NCBI GenBank assembly: GCA_002418865.1
Contig: DIEY01000074.1
Span: 1 to 6,134, forward strand
Length of the DNA: 6,134 bases
DNA from: Bacteroidales bacterium UBA5762
GTDB lineage: Bacteria; Bacteroidota; Bacteroidia; Bacteroidales; TTA-H9
Reading direction: 5' to 3'
The notes under the pieces were generated by a model that had not been told where the DNA came from, did not search any database, and saw only the letters and a list, made by a program, of their open reading frames with translations. The position numbers were made by a program, and so were the translations under genes. Positions 1 through 6,134 of this stretch are shown piece by piece (the first letter of the stretch is position 1; every line of letters starts with the position of its first letter).

Positions 1-32
1 GCGACGCTGGTCAGCTTCATATTTTGTTTCAT
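1..32 (-). CDS. Possible start of a downstream gene, cut by the window edge
   Basis: On the minus strand an ATG at 32 opens a frame that stays open to the edge (reads MKQNMKLTSV, then leaves the window); a second in-frame ATG lies at 20. It begins 17 bp after the stop of the restriction-modification gene, the spacing expected of another gene in the same operon. Ten codons are too few to recognise a family or to prove coding, so this is only a candidate. Confidence 0.3.
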   Translation of the reverse strand, partial: MKQNMKLTSV

Positions 33-49
33 TTAAATAAGATTGTTGA

Positions 50-3013
50 TCAATTATTTTCCACAATTGCAATTTCTTCTTCAGTAAGACCATAAAGATG
101 ATAAACCATCTGATCAATTTCCCGATCTGTTTGATCAATCTGACTTTGTATTGTCTGCATTTCCTGCTGTGCTGTCTGGAAAAAATCCTCCCATTCTGCT
201 TCACGGCTAAGTGACAGGGTGATTTTCATTTTCTTCAGTTCGGTGAGAAATTGCTCGTAGCTCAGTTCGTACCAGTTTTCCACTTTCGCCGGGAACTTCT
301 CTATACCGAAGTGGCGGGTAAGTGACCGCAGGAATTTCTTTGATTGCTCTCGTACTTTTTCATTCAGCGAAAGCATCCGATCAGCTTTTTCAATATAAGG
401 TTCTTGCTCAATGGGTGGAATATTCTTAATTGGCAACTGCTTTAATTGATATCCTTTTATTTTGGGAAATAATGCTTTGTTGTCATCAAAATTTGCTAAC
501 CAGAATTCTTTGATTAATCTTGAATTTAGTATGCTCAGAACATATTTTAGATTGAAGTTTTCATTGGTAATATATAGATTGTATATAGTATTAGAAGTCA
601 AAATGTCGTGTGGACACATTCCAATAATAGGAGTTTTGCCAATTTGTCTAATTACAATTCTATCTAACTTATATACACCCCATTCTCCGCCACTTTTAAT
701 GTTTCCCGGGATATAGTTAAAATAAATCATGGGCTTTGCATAAGTATATCTTTGTATATCAGCACCATCAACCATTGGTAAATAACTCGTTTCAATTTTT
801 TTATTTGAAATAGAACTATTCCTATCGTATGCCTGAATCCCAAAATAGGTTTTTCCAATATCATTAATAAATACGCAATTATTAAAATTTACCGTGAATT
901 TATTTTTTATGTTGAAGATAAAATCCACATTGTTGCGCCAATCATTCTGAACTGTAACCGTTGTTAGTTCTATTGTCCCGTTAAGTGATTCAAATATTTC
1001 TATATGATTACCTTCCTTTTCTTCTTTAGTCAAAATTATTGTACATACATCAACGCCAGCATCCACAAAAACCACTTCAGAATAGTTTACGATCTGATTA
1101 ATCGTGGTATTGTTCAGAATAAATTGTCTTAATTTTTTTATGTATTTATTCGTTAAATAAGTGTTGGGTGTAATAAAACCTATTTTTCCGTTTTTCCTTA
1201 AGATTTGAATTCCTCTTTCAAAAAACAGATGAAACAAATCAATTTTGTAACTGGCAACCTGAAATGTTTTGTAATAATGCAAAGTAATACTCTCAGTATT
1301 TGAAGGTTGGCATAAAACATACGGCGGGTTTCCAATCACCACATCGAAACCACCTTTGGCGAATACGTGAGGAAACTCCTTTTCCCAGTTGAATGCTTTG
1401 TCACCGGCAATTGCCGTATCATCAATTAACGAGTTACCGCATTTAATATTGTTGGTCAGACTGTTCAGCTTGCGTTTCTGACGGGCCGTGCGTAACCAGA
1501 GTGATAGTTTGGCTATCTCTACGCTTTCTTCATTCAAGTCCACACCAAAGAGATTATTTTCAAGAATGCTGCTTTCCACATCTTCAAACATCAGGTCGAA
1601 TCCGGAAATTTTGGCTTTCAGCTCGTCGATGTACCGGTGCTCACTGATTAAAAAGTCGAGTGCCTGGTTCAGGAAAGCACCGGAACCACAGGCCGGATCA
1701 CAGATGGTTATCCGCAAAAGCCATTCACGATAGGCTTCAAGTTTATCAAGTAATGGTTTTTTTGTAGCCTTATTCCGTTTTCGATCTTCCAGATATTCCT
1801 CTTCTACAATACCCAACTCTTTCCTTTTTTCTTCGCACAATTTTCCGACGGTATTTTCCACAATATACCTGGTGATATATTTTGGCGTGTAATAAACTCC
1901 GTCTTTCTTTCGTTTTGTTTTGCTCTTATCAACCGATTTTCCTTCAACCTGTGCTTTGATCTCTTCAATCTCGTTGAGCGAATGTTCGAATATATGTCCC
2001 AGTATATTTACATCCACTTCGCTGGCATAGTCATATTGCGATAATTTCAAAGTATGGTCGTATAGGATGTCATCGTCAATGGTGATAGAGTCCAGTAAAT
2101 CATCCGGTTTAAAGAGTCCGCCGTTATAAGCAAAAACATCATCACTTTTACCCTTGAAGCCGGTATTCATATAACCAAAATATTTCCTAAACCGGTTGTA
2201 CAATGGATCGTAAGCATCTAATTCTTTCAGTTGTATCCATTGTTGCAGAATTTTTCGCATAGAGTTGGGCGGTAGCAGGGATCGATCTTCGGCAAAGAAA
2301 ATGAAAAGAAAACGATCAAGCAGTTTTTGTGATTTTTTAAAAAGTTCCAGTTCTTCATATTCCGGATTCTTTTCAACCATATTCCGGAAAAGCGATTGTT
2401 TAAATTGTGAATAGTCTTTGTAAAGCTCTTTTGTAATCCTATCCTCTTCGCTGACCGAAGCTTCTTTGAGTTTCTTAGGCAGATCAAAAGCGATATTTTC
2501 ATAGGCAAGGCATATATAAAGCATCTCGAATTGTTCCTCGTCGAGGGTGAAGAGGTTAAATTCCAGATGCTCCACTGCATTATCAATATAGAACCGAAGC
2601 TTTTCGAAATTGGAAATGACGACATAATTGCATTCCGGCTGATTGTTTTTATACCCGAACGCCTGTGGTTCAATTTTATTGAGATCGGTGGTCTCGGTAC
2701 CTTTTAGTTCTATGATTGCTTTGACCATCCCGTTGATGAGAATGGCACCATCTGCTTTTTTGCTGTCTTTTACATTCTTGTACTCGGTAGTGAGGTTATA
2801 GTCCTCCGTAGGATTGAGTCTGTACCCCAAGACCTGCACAAATAAATCACGCAAAAAACCTTCCTGATACTGTTCCTCTTTGCTATTACGGATATTTTCC
2901 TGAATTACCGGATTTAGAAACGTGGAGCTAAAAAACTGAAAAGCGGAATGAATCTTTTCGTGATTGACGGATTGAAGATATTTCTCAATAATGGTTTGTT
3001 GGTATAGGGACAT
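50..3013 (-). CDS. Type IIG restriction-modification enzyme (fused nuclease, N6-adenine methyltransferase and specificity domain)
   Basis: A 987-residue single-chain enzyme that should both methylate adenine in, and cut near, one DNA target, protecting the cell from foreign DNA. The order is that of Eco57I-like type IIG enzymes. First comes a PD-(D/E)XK nuclease region (Asp88, then IELKG with Glu102 and Lys104), then a helical linker and the motif X-like GVYYTPKYI at 372-380. The SAM-binding motif I DPACGSGAF is at 439-447, GVDLNEES at 490-497, and the catalytic NPPY at 562-565. A TaqI-like target-recognition region spans about 714-864, followed by a helical C-terminus rich in Glu and Gln. 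The frame stays open upstream to 3136, but that start lies inside hicB and its extra 41 residues look unlike the family. The ATG at 3013 (MSLYQQTII) leaves a 34-bp gap after hicB and is preferred. No frameshift or missing catalytic residue is visible, so it is probably active. The recognition sequence cannot be read from the protein by eye. Confidence 0.9.
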   Translation of the reverse strand: MSLYQQTIIEKYLQSVNHEKIHSAFQFFSSTFLNPVIQENIRNSKEEQYQEGFLRDLFVQVLGYRLNPTEDYNLTTEYKNVKDSKKADGAILINGMVKAIIELKGTETTDLNKIEPQAFGYKNNQPECNYVVISNFEKLRFYIDNAVEHLEFNLFTLDEEQFEMLYICLAYENIAFDLPKKLKEASVSEEDRITKELYKDYSQFKQSLFRNMVEKNPEYEELELFKKSQKLLDRFLFIFFAEDRSLLPPNSMRKILQQWIQLKELDAYDPLYNRFRKYFGYMNTGFKGKSDDVFAYNGGLFKPDDLLDSITIDDDILYDHTLKLSQYDYASEVDVNILGHIFEHSLNEIEEIKAQVEGKSVDKSKTKRKKDGVYYTPKYITRYIVENTVGKLCEEKRKELGIVEEEYLEDRKRNKATKKPLLDKLEAYREWLLRITICDPACGSGAFLNQALDFLISEHRYIDELKAKISGFDLMFEDVESSILENNLFGVDLNEESVEIAKLSLWLRTARQKRKLNSLTNNIKCGNSLIDDTAIAGDKAFNWEKEFPHVFAKGGFDVVIGNPPYVLCQPSNTESITLHYYKTFQVASYKIDLFHLFFERGIQILRKNGKIGFITPNTYLTNKYIKKLRQFILNNTTINQIVNYSEVVFVDAGVDVCTIILTKEEKEGNHIEIFESLNGTIELTTVTVQNDWRNNVDFIFNIKNKFTVNFNNCVFINDIGKTYFGIQAYDRNSSISNKKIETSYLPMVDGADIQRYTYAKPMIYFNYIPGNIKSGGEWGVYKLDRIVIRQIGKTPIIGMCPHDILTSNTIYNLYITNENFNLKYVLSILNSRLIKEFWLANFDDNKALFPKIKGYQLKQLPIKNIPPIEQEPYIEKADRMLSLNEKVREQSKKFLRSLTRHFGIEKFPAKVENWYELSYEQFLTELKKMKITLSLSREAEWEDFFQTAQQEMQTIQSQIDQTDREIDQMVYHLYGLTEEEIAIVENN

Positions 3014-3047
3014 AGGAATTGATTTAAGAAGTTGAGGAATTGTGCCT

Positions 3048-3452
3048 CTAAAGCGATATAACTTGTAGTTCGTGAGCCAGCCTATGAAAAGCATCTGCAA
3101 TTTTTTTTGCTTGTGCAGGACGTGGCTTACTTTCACCCGATGCGTATCGTTGTAATTGTCGTTGATTGATCCCGGTGAGCCTTTCTAGCGCCGCATTGGT
3201 GAAAATACCTTTATAGTGCGATAATAAACTTTCGGGATCAAACTTAAACTCCAGTACAAAGTCACCGTTAAAAATATTGGGGATTTTATCTTCAAATTCT
3301 CTGGATGTTTCTAGATGAAAATCAATAGCTTCACCCATGTTTTGTTGTAATTCCTCAAATGTTGCTCCTGTGGCTACGCATCCAGGCAGTTCGTCTATAT
3401 ATGCCGAATAATTATTGGTGGTAATCTCGACGTTCACTATTATTTTTTTCAT
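3048..3452 (-). CDS. hicB: HicB-family antitoxin with C-terminal DNA-binding domain
   Basis: A 134-residue antitoxin that should bind and block HicA and repress its own operon. The N-terminal half (about 1-70) has the HicB partial RNase H-like fold signature: YSAYIDELPGCVATGATFEE at 15-34, followed by an amphipathic helix (NMGEAIDFHLE). The C-terminal part (about 74-130) resembles an XRE-type helix-turn-helix, with ALERLTGINQRQLQRYASGE at 88-107 and then a helix PAQAKKIADAFHRLA. Known HicB proteins use such a domain to bind palindromes in their promoter, and suitable palindromes lie upstream of hicA. It begins 34 bp after the hicA stop, in the toxin-first order usual for hicAB. The ATG at 3452 gives the normal MKKI start. 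The restriction-modification gene starts 34 bp after its stop. Confidence 0.92.
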   Translation of the reverse strand: MKKIIVNVEITTNNYSAYIDELPGCVATGATFEELQQNMGEAIDFHLETSREFEDKIPNIFNGDFVLEFKFDPESLLSHYKGIFTNAALERLTGINQRQLQRYASGESKPRPAQAKKIADAFHRLAHELQVISL

Positions 3453-3486
3453 GCTCTTCTTTTTTGTTTTAATTCTAAACCTATGC

Positions 3487-3681
3487 TTACAAAAGCCCTG
3501 CCTGTTTTAAAATGCTCTTTGCTGTGTTTGGCGCCAAGTCATCACTGAGTTTACCTGGAATAGTTACAGTTCCTTCCTTTGTTGGATGTCTGAATTGTTT
3601 GTGACTTCCTTTTTGTCGCATCATCACCCATCCATCTGCTTCGATGTAGGATATAATCTCTTTAACCTTCCAGATTTTCAT
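3487..3681 (-). CDS. hicA: HicA-family mRNA interferase toxin
   Basis: A 64-residue toxin of the HicA (YcfA-like) family, small dsRBD-fold ribonucleases that cut mRNA and arrest growth when not held by HicB. The family core is clear: KVKEIISYIEADGW at 5-18, then GSHKQFRHP at 25-33 with the catalytic histidine at His27. A segment VTIPGKLSDDLAPNTAKSIL and a terminal KQAGL follow. The length is typical. The frame extends upstream to 3735, but that start lies beyond the -7 and -33 promoter boxes. The ATG at 3681 (MKIWKV) gives the usual family start with a leader of about 20 nt. An ATG at 3693 (MLEP) is a less likely alternative. It is the first gene of the hicA-hicB-restriction enzyme unit. Confidence 0.92.
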   Translation of the reverse strand: MKIWKVKEIISYIEADGWVMMRQKGSHKQFRHPTKEGTVTIPGKLSDDLAPNTAKSILKQAGLL

Positions 3682-3695
3682 GGGCTCAAGCATTA

Positions 3696-3709
3696 ATTTG
3701 TATACAAAT
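3696..3709. promoter_or_regulatory. 14-bp perfect palindrome over the hicA -7 box and start site
   Basis: ATTTGTATACAAAT is a perfect palindrome. Its TTGTA/TACAA half-sites match those of the two inverted repeats upstream but with no spacer. It overlaps the -7 box and the predicted transcription start. It may be a third, differently spaced operator site, or simply a by-product of the AT-rich promoter. Confidence 0.45.
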
Positions 3710-3736
3710 ATAGTTGTATTATTACAACTAAACAAA
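3705..3736 (-). promoter_or_regulatory. Bacteroidetes-type promoter of the hicAB operon
   Basis: Read on the minus strand, TATATTTG (3705-3712) is an exact match to the Bacteroidetes -7 consensus TAnnTTTG. TTTG (3733-3736) matches the -33 element, with a 20-bp spacer inside the normal 19-21 bp range. The transcript would start near 3701, about 20 nt before the hicA ATG. The spacer is filled almost exactly by an inverted repeat (3711-3730), so a bound repressor would block the sigma factor. Confidence 0.75.
3711..3730. promoter_or_regulatory. Putative HicB operator 1 (inverted repeat in the promoter spacer)
   Basis: TAGTTGTA, 4 bp, TACAACTA: perfect 8-bp arms. It lies between the -33 and -7 boxes of the hicA promoter, where repressor binding would exclude RNA polymerase. 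The HTH domain of HicB is the obvious candidate binder. The assignment to HicB is inferred. Confidence 0.6.
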
Positions 3737-3760
3737 ACAAAAAAATAAAACCTTCATCAA

Positions 3761-3780
3761 TAGTTGTATATTTACAATTA
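3761..3780. promoter_or_regulatory. Putative HicB operator 2 (upstream copy)
   Basis: TAGTTGTA, 4 bp, TACAATTA: the same architecture as operator 1, with one arm mismatch and 17 of 20 positions identical. Its centre is exactly 50 bp from that of operator 1, close to five helical turns, so two bound repressors would sit on the same face of the DNA. It lies between the end of the secreted-protein gene and the hicA promoter. Its AT-only stem makes a terminator role unlikely. Confidence 0.55.
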
Positions 3781-3805
3781 TTTAACGGTATGCTAATTAT
3801 GTCAA

Positions 3806-4171
3806 CTATTCCGACATAGGGAAGGTTGCTTTGTAGCGGATGGTTCCGTCGAGCAGGTGCAGCCAGGTGTCGAATTGGCGTTTGCCTTCACTGAGAACCA
3901 CTACACGTGCTCCGTTCATTAGTGGCGTGTAGGTTGTTTTCCAGCCAGTATAGGTTTTATCCATCACCCTGTTTTGCTGATCTTTCAGGCGGAGGCGCAC
4001 AAAATAGAAACCTTCCGGCTTGGCACCAGTGGTGAACAGGCTGCTATCTTCCATCAATTCATCGGCCCGCTTGGCCTGCCACCCGGAATTGAGAATGAAG
4101 TCTTTTCCCTGGGCTTCTATAATGTGCCAACTGCAACAAAGAATCAGCACCATGAAAATCATTTTTCGCAT
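3806..4171 (-). CDS. Small secreted protein, possibly a remnant of a GH2-type glycoside hydrolase
   Basis: A 121-residue protein with a signal peptide: MRKM, a hydrophobic stretch to about residue 15 (IFMVLILCCSW), and a likely cleavage site near IEAQ at 18-21, so it should be exported. The mature part starts FILNSGWQAKRADELMED, which resembles the start of Bacteroidetes family 2 glycoside hydrolases (beta-mannosidase or glucosaminidase type). KPEGFYFVRLRLKDQQNRV at 51-69 instead resembles a beta-sandwich strand from near the C-terminus of such enzymes. The catalytic middle is absent, so it may be an internally deleted remnant. This comes from remembered family patterns, not a search. The frame can be extended to 4183 only through a TTG codon; the ATG at 4171 is preferred. 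Its base composition (34 of 60 G+C in 3841-3900) is well above its flanks, so it differs in origin from the neighbouring DNA. It could also be an intact small protein of unknown function. Confidence 0.55.
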   Translation of the reverse strand: MRKMIFMVLILCCSWHIIEAQGKDFILNSGWQAKRADELMEDSSLFTTGAKPEGFYFVRLRLKDQQNRVMDKTYTGWKTTYTPLMNGARVVVLSEGKRQFDTWLHLLDGTIRYKATFPMSE

Positions 4172-4268
4172 AAAAGTATTCAATTTTAAACAAATCGAGT
4201 ACTCATATCGTAGTTTTGTATAAATGAACTTTTATTCCGAAATAGATGGATTATTGATGTTGAAAATA

Positions 4269-4305
4269 CAAATTTACCCACAAAAATGTTCAAATTTACC
4301 CACAA
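4269..4305. repeat. Two 15-bp direct repeats, 22-bp period, upstream of the ATPase gene
   Basis: CAAATTTACCCACAA occurs at 4269-4283 and again, identically, at 4291-4305, a 22-bp period (about two helical turns). The second copy ends 5 bp before the -7 box of the ATPase gene and covers the spacer of its promoter, as expected for a tandem operator or activator site. The binding protein is unknown. Confidence 0.6.
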
Positions 4306-4310
4306 TTTAA

Positions 4311-4318
4311 TATATTTG
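4311..4318 (+). promoter_or_regulatory. -7 promoter box of the AAA/DUF4143 ATPase gene
   Basis: TATATTTG fits TAnnTTTG exactly and is the same octamer as in the hicA promoter. Transcription would start near 4322, giving a leader of about 10 nt before the ATG at 4332. No good TTTG is present 19-21 bp upstream (the region reads ATGTTC), so the promoter may be weak or need an activator at the direct repeats. Confidence 0.5.
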
Positions 4319-4331
4319 CAGTAAAATAGAT

Positions 4332-5567
4332 ATGATTAAACGATTTATACATACGCAGATATCGAAAGCACAGCAAGACACGCCAGTGGTAATGATAACA
4401 GGAGCAAGACAAACCGGGAAATCCACTTTTTGTCAACAGCTATTGAAAGAGGGTGTTTTTTCAGGTAATTATGTCACCTTAGATGATCCGTCGGTATTGG
4501 CTGCTGCTCAATCAGATCCAATGGGTTTCTTGTTGGATATTGGCGAGAATATAATTATTGATGAAGTGCAACGCGCGCCTGAGCTATTTTTAAGTCTCAA
4601 GAAGTTGATTGATGACAATCGCAACCGCAGAATCATCCTCACCGGATCTGCCAATGTGATGCTGCAACCCAAAGTAGCCGATTCATTGGCCGGAAGAATC
4701 GAAACACACCATCTTTGGCCATTTTCGGTTGATGAAATAAATGGAAGAAAAAGTGTATTTCTGGATAACTTAATCAACGATGAAAATAACTTTGTATCTA
4801 TTCCTACTCGTTGGGAGGAGATTATTGAACTGATAAGACGGGGCGGATATCCCGAAGTCGTAAACCGAGACTCGGACAGCAGAAGAGCAAAATGGTTGCA
4901 GGCCTATTTGGATTCTATCCTGCAAAAAGATATTCGAGACTTGGCCAATATTGATGGCCTCATATACATGCCTAAAATATTAAACCTACTGAGTGTAAGA
5001 GTAGGAAGTACGATCAATATGTCAGACATAGCTCGGTTAACGGGAATAAAAAACAGTTCTTTTCAACGTTATATGGCTTTATTGGAACAAGTTTTTTTAA
5101 TTGTAAAAATTCCTGCCTGGACTCCTAATGCCGAAGGGCAATTTGTGAAATCGCCAAAAATATTTTTAAATGACACCGGGCTGTTGTGTCAATTGGAGAA
5201 TAGCGGCGACGACCTATTGCAAGACCGGACCCAGGCTGGACATTTTGTAGAAAATTTTGTAGCCATGGAGATACTGAAGCAAATCAGTTGGTTTGATGAT
5301 CCATTAAAATTAATGCATTTTAGCATGCACAAAGGTGCAGAGGTGGACTTAGTGATCGAAGATCAGAAAAGAATGATTTATGGAATCGAAATTAAATCAA
5401 AAACATCCTTAGAAAAAGATGACTTTAAAGGATTGAAGAAGTTAGCTCAATTGGCAGGCAATAAATTTAAAAAGGGGATCTTGCTCTATACGGGAGAACA
5501 TGTGTTAGGTGGATTCGGAGGTGAAAATTTACAAGCGGTACCCATAAATAATGTTTGGGGGAAATGA
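4332..5567 (+). CDS. AAA-family ATPase with DUF4143 C-terminal domain
   Basis: A 411-residue protein of the widespread prokaryotic AAA plus DUF4143 family, usually annotated only as 'ATP-binding protein'. Its cellular role is not established, though many copies lie in accessory or defence-rich regions. The ATPase domain (about 1-135) shows Walker A GARQTGKST at 24-32, Walker B IIIDEVQ at 74-80, a sensor-1 like LTGSAN at 103-108, and LAGR at 119-122. A conserved GGYPEV follows at 171-176. A winged-helix-like segment (about 210-258, SDIARLTGIKNSSFQRYMALLE) comes next. The C-terminal DUF4143 region carries a PD-(D/E)XK nuclease-like set: Glu307 in GHFVENFV, Asp339 in GAEVDL, and Glu353 and Lys355 in GIEIKSK. 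Length and motifs are complete, so it looks intact. It is a lone gene, divergent from the secreted-protein gene. Confidence 0.88.
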   Translation: MIKRFIHTQISKAQQDTPVVMITGARQTGKSTFCQQLLKEGVFSGNYVTLDDPSVLAAAQSDPMGFLLDIGENIIIDEVQRAPELFLSLKKLIDDNRNRRIILTGSANVMLQPKVADSLAGRIETHHLWPFSVDEINGRKSVFLDNLINDENNFVSIPTRWEEIIELIRRGGYPEVVNRDSDSRRAKWLQAYLDSILQKDIRDLANIDGLIYMPKILNLLSVRVGSTINMSDIARLTGIKNSSFQRYMALLEQVFLIVKIPAWTPNAEGQFVKSPKIFLNDTGLLCQLENSGDDLLQDRTQAGHFVENFVAMEILKQISWFDDPLKLMHFSMHKGAEVDLVIEDQKRMIYGIEIKSKTSLEKDDFKGLKKLAQLAGNKFKKGILLYTGEHVLGGFGGENLQAVPINNVWGK

Positions 5568-5710
5568 ATTGGTTGTGAACCGGTGTAGGCAATGGGAGTA
5601 ATTTGGTACGGTTAAAGTAACTGACAGCAACTAATATTGAGATTTTTTTTTATCTTTATGGCCGAAACGATGCATAAACATTTCACTCGCCTTCTATAGA
5701 AATTACAACA

Positions 5711-6134
5711 ATGGCAAAGAAACAAAATCCCCAGATCCTTTCTCCCGAGAACTATATCCGGCAGAGAGCACGCAGCCTGCCCATCTTCAAGTGCCTGGTC
5801 AATGAAGGCTGGGAAGAGGGCGGACTGTCACAGGTTACCATCGCCCGCAGTCATATCAACGGGAACATCACTTATTGTTCTTACCTGGTCGACCTGCATT
5901 GTTTGGGAGTGAAGGATACCTTTTACGATTTCAATATTACCGAAGAGCAATTCGATGTGATGAGGGATAGGATGTCGCAGGGATATGATCTGGTTGAGAT
6001 AGATTACGTGCTGGCTCATAACATTATCCACGCTGGATGGGAGTTTGGTGAAGAGATTGGCTTTAAACCGCACAAGGATTTTCTCTCCATCACCCAGTAT
6101 ATGCTTGAAGAGGATAACGATGAAATACCCCTCA
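5711..6134 (+). CDS. Conserved hypothetical protein, 5' part only
   Basis: The frame opens at ATG 5711 and runs off the right edge after 141 codons without a stop. It begins MAKKQNPQILSPENYIRQRA. Visible landmarks are SPENYIRQRARSLPIFKCLV at 11-30, ITYCSYLVDLHCLGVKDTFY at 53-72, the helix VLAHNIIHAGWEFGEEIGF at 100-118 and an acidic end LEEDNDEIP. I recall similar conserved proteins in Bacteroidetes, with the LVD-x-x-CLGVKD-x-F segment the most conserved part, but no established function. No signal peptide or membrane segment is seen, so it is probably cytoplasmic. It is GC-rich (36 of 60 in 5761-5820) compared with the intergenic DNA before it, like a core gene. No convincing promoter was found upstream; TATCTTTA at 5651-5658 is one base off the -7 consensus but lacks a -33 element. 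Confidence 0.75.
   Translation, partial: MAKKQNPQILSPENYIRQRARSLPIFKCLVNEGWEEGGLSQVTIARSHINGNITYCSYLVDLHCLGVKDTFYDFNITEEQFDVMRDRMSQGYDLVEIDYVLAHNIIHAGWEFGEEIGFKPHKDFLSITQYMLEEDNDEIPL

Noticed and set aside
2227..2673. 148-residue minus-strand open frame inside the restriction enzyme gene
   Set aside because: It is a shifted-frame shadow of the well-supported restriction enzyme, rich in Asn, Ser, Lys and Arg, with no recognisable domain.
3014..3136. N-terminal 41-residue extension of the restriction enzyme from an ATG at 3136
   Set aside because: It overlaps the 3' end of hicB by 89 bp, its sequence does not look like the family, and the ATG at 3013 gives a normal start after a 34-bp gap.
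3682..3735. N-terminal 18-residue extension of HicA from an ATG at 3735
   Set aside because: It would start upstream of the -7 box and across operator 1. HicA proteins typically begin at the residues corresponding to MKIWKVKEI.
3761..3780. Rho-independent terminator for the secreted-protein gene (inverted repeat followed by T-rich DNA on the minus strand)
   Set aside because: The stem is almost wholly A/T and would be too weak; its near-identity to the repeat in the hicA promoter fits an operator better.
4211..4218. TAGTTTTG as a second plus-strand -7 box
   Set aside because: It fits TAnnTTTG, but there is no -33 element at the right distance and it lies 114 bp before the ATPase start, whereas 4311-4318 is far better placed.
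4508..4777. 89-residue minus-strand open frame opposite the ATPase
   Set aside because: Antisense shadow of the strongly conserved ATP-binding domain; no family features.
5571..5582. GGTT-gtg-AACC hairpin after the ATPase gene as a terminator
   Set aside because: The stem is only 4-5 bp and no T-run follows directly; the T-tract at 5643-5651 is about 60 bp away without a stem.
5828..6073. 81-residue minus-strand open frame opposite the right-edge gene
   Set aside because: The plus-strand frame has the recognisable conserved protein; this one has no features.
1..6134. CRISPR array, tRNA or rRNA genes, transposase or insertion-sequence ends
   Set aside because: No regularly spaced repeats beyond the two-copy 15-mer, no cloverleaf-like sequence, and no transposase-like protein were seen on either strand.

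Overview
The window looks like chromosomal DNA from a member of the Bacteroidota (Bacteroidetes). Promoter-like sites fit that phylum's consensus (TTTG, about 20 bp, TAnnTTTG), intergenic DNA is AT-rich, Shine-Dalgarno sequences are weak or absent, and the gene families fit (a Bacteroidetes-type single-chain restriction-modification enzyme, a DUF4143 ATPase and a conserved C-terminal partial gene). No species can be named from the sequence alone.

Layout. Positions 1-3681, on the minus strand, hold what looks like one operon: hicA toxin (3487-3681), hicB antitoxin (3048-3452), then a large type IIG restriction-modification enzyme (50-3013). The two gaps are 34 bp each. A possible further gene starts at 32 and runs off the left edge. 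The operon is preceded by a clear promoter with repeated operator-like palindromes (3696-3780). Next is a small minus-strand gene for a secreted protein (3806-4171), possibly the remnant of a larger glycoside hydrolase. A divergent intergenic region (4172-4331) carries a 15-bp direct repeat and a promoter-like -7 box in front of a plus-strand AAA/DUF4143 ATPase (4332-5567). After a 143-bp gap comes the 5' part of a conserved hypothetical gene (5711 to the right edge).

How the parts may work together. HicA (an mRNA interferase) is neutralised by HicB, whose C-terminal helix-turn-helix probably binds the palindromes in the hicA promoter. Because the restriction-modification gene follows hicB closely on the same strand with no visible promoter or terminator between, HicB may also set the level of the restriction enzyme. 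That link is inferred. Base composition is uneven: the small secreted-protein gene and the right-edge gene are GC-rich, while the intergenic regions and the target-recognition part of the restriction enzyme are very AT-rich. This fits accessory defence genes set among older genes, with exchange of the specificity domain.
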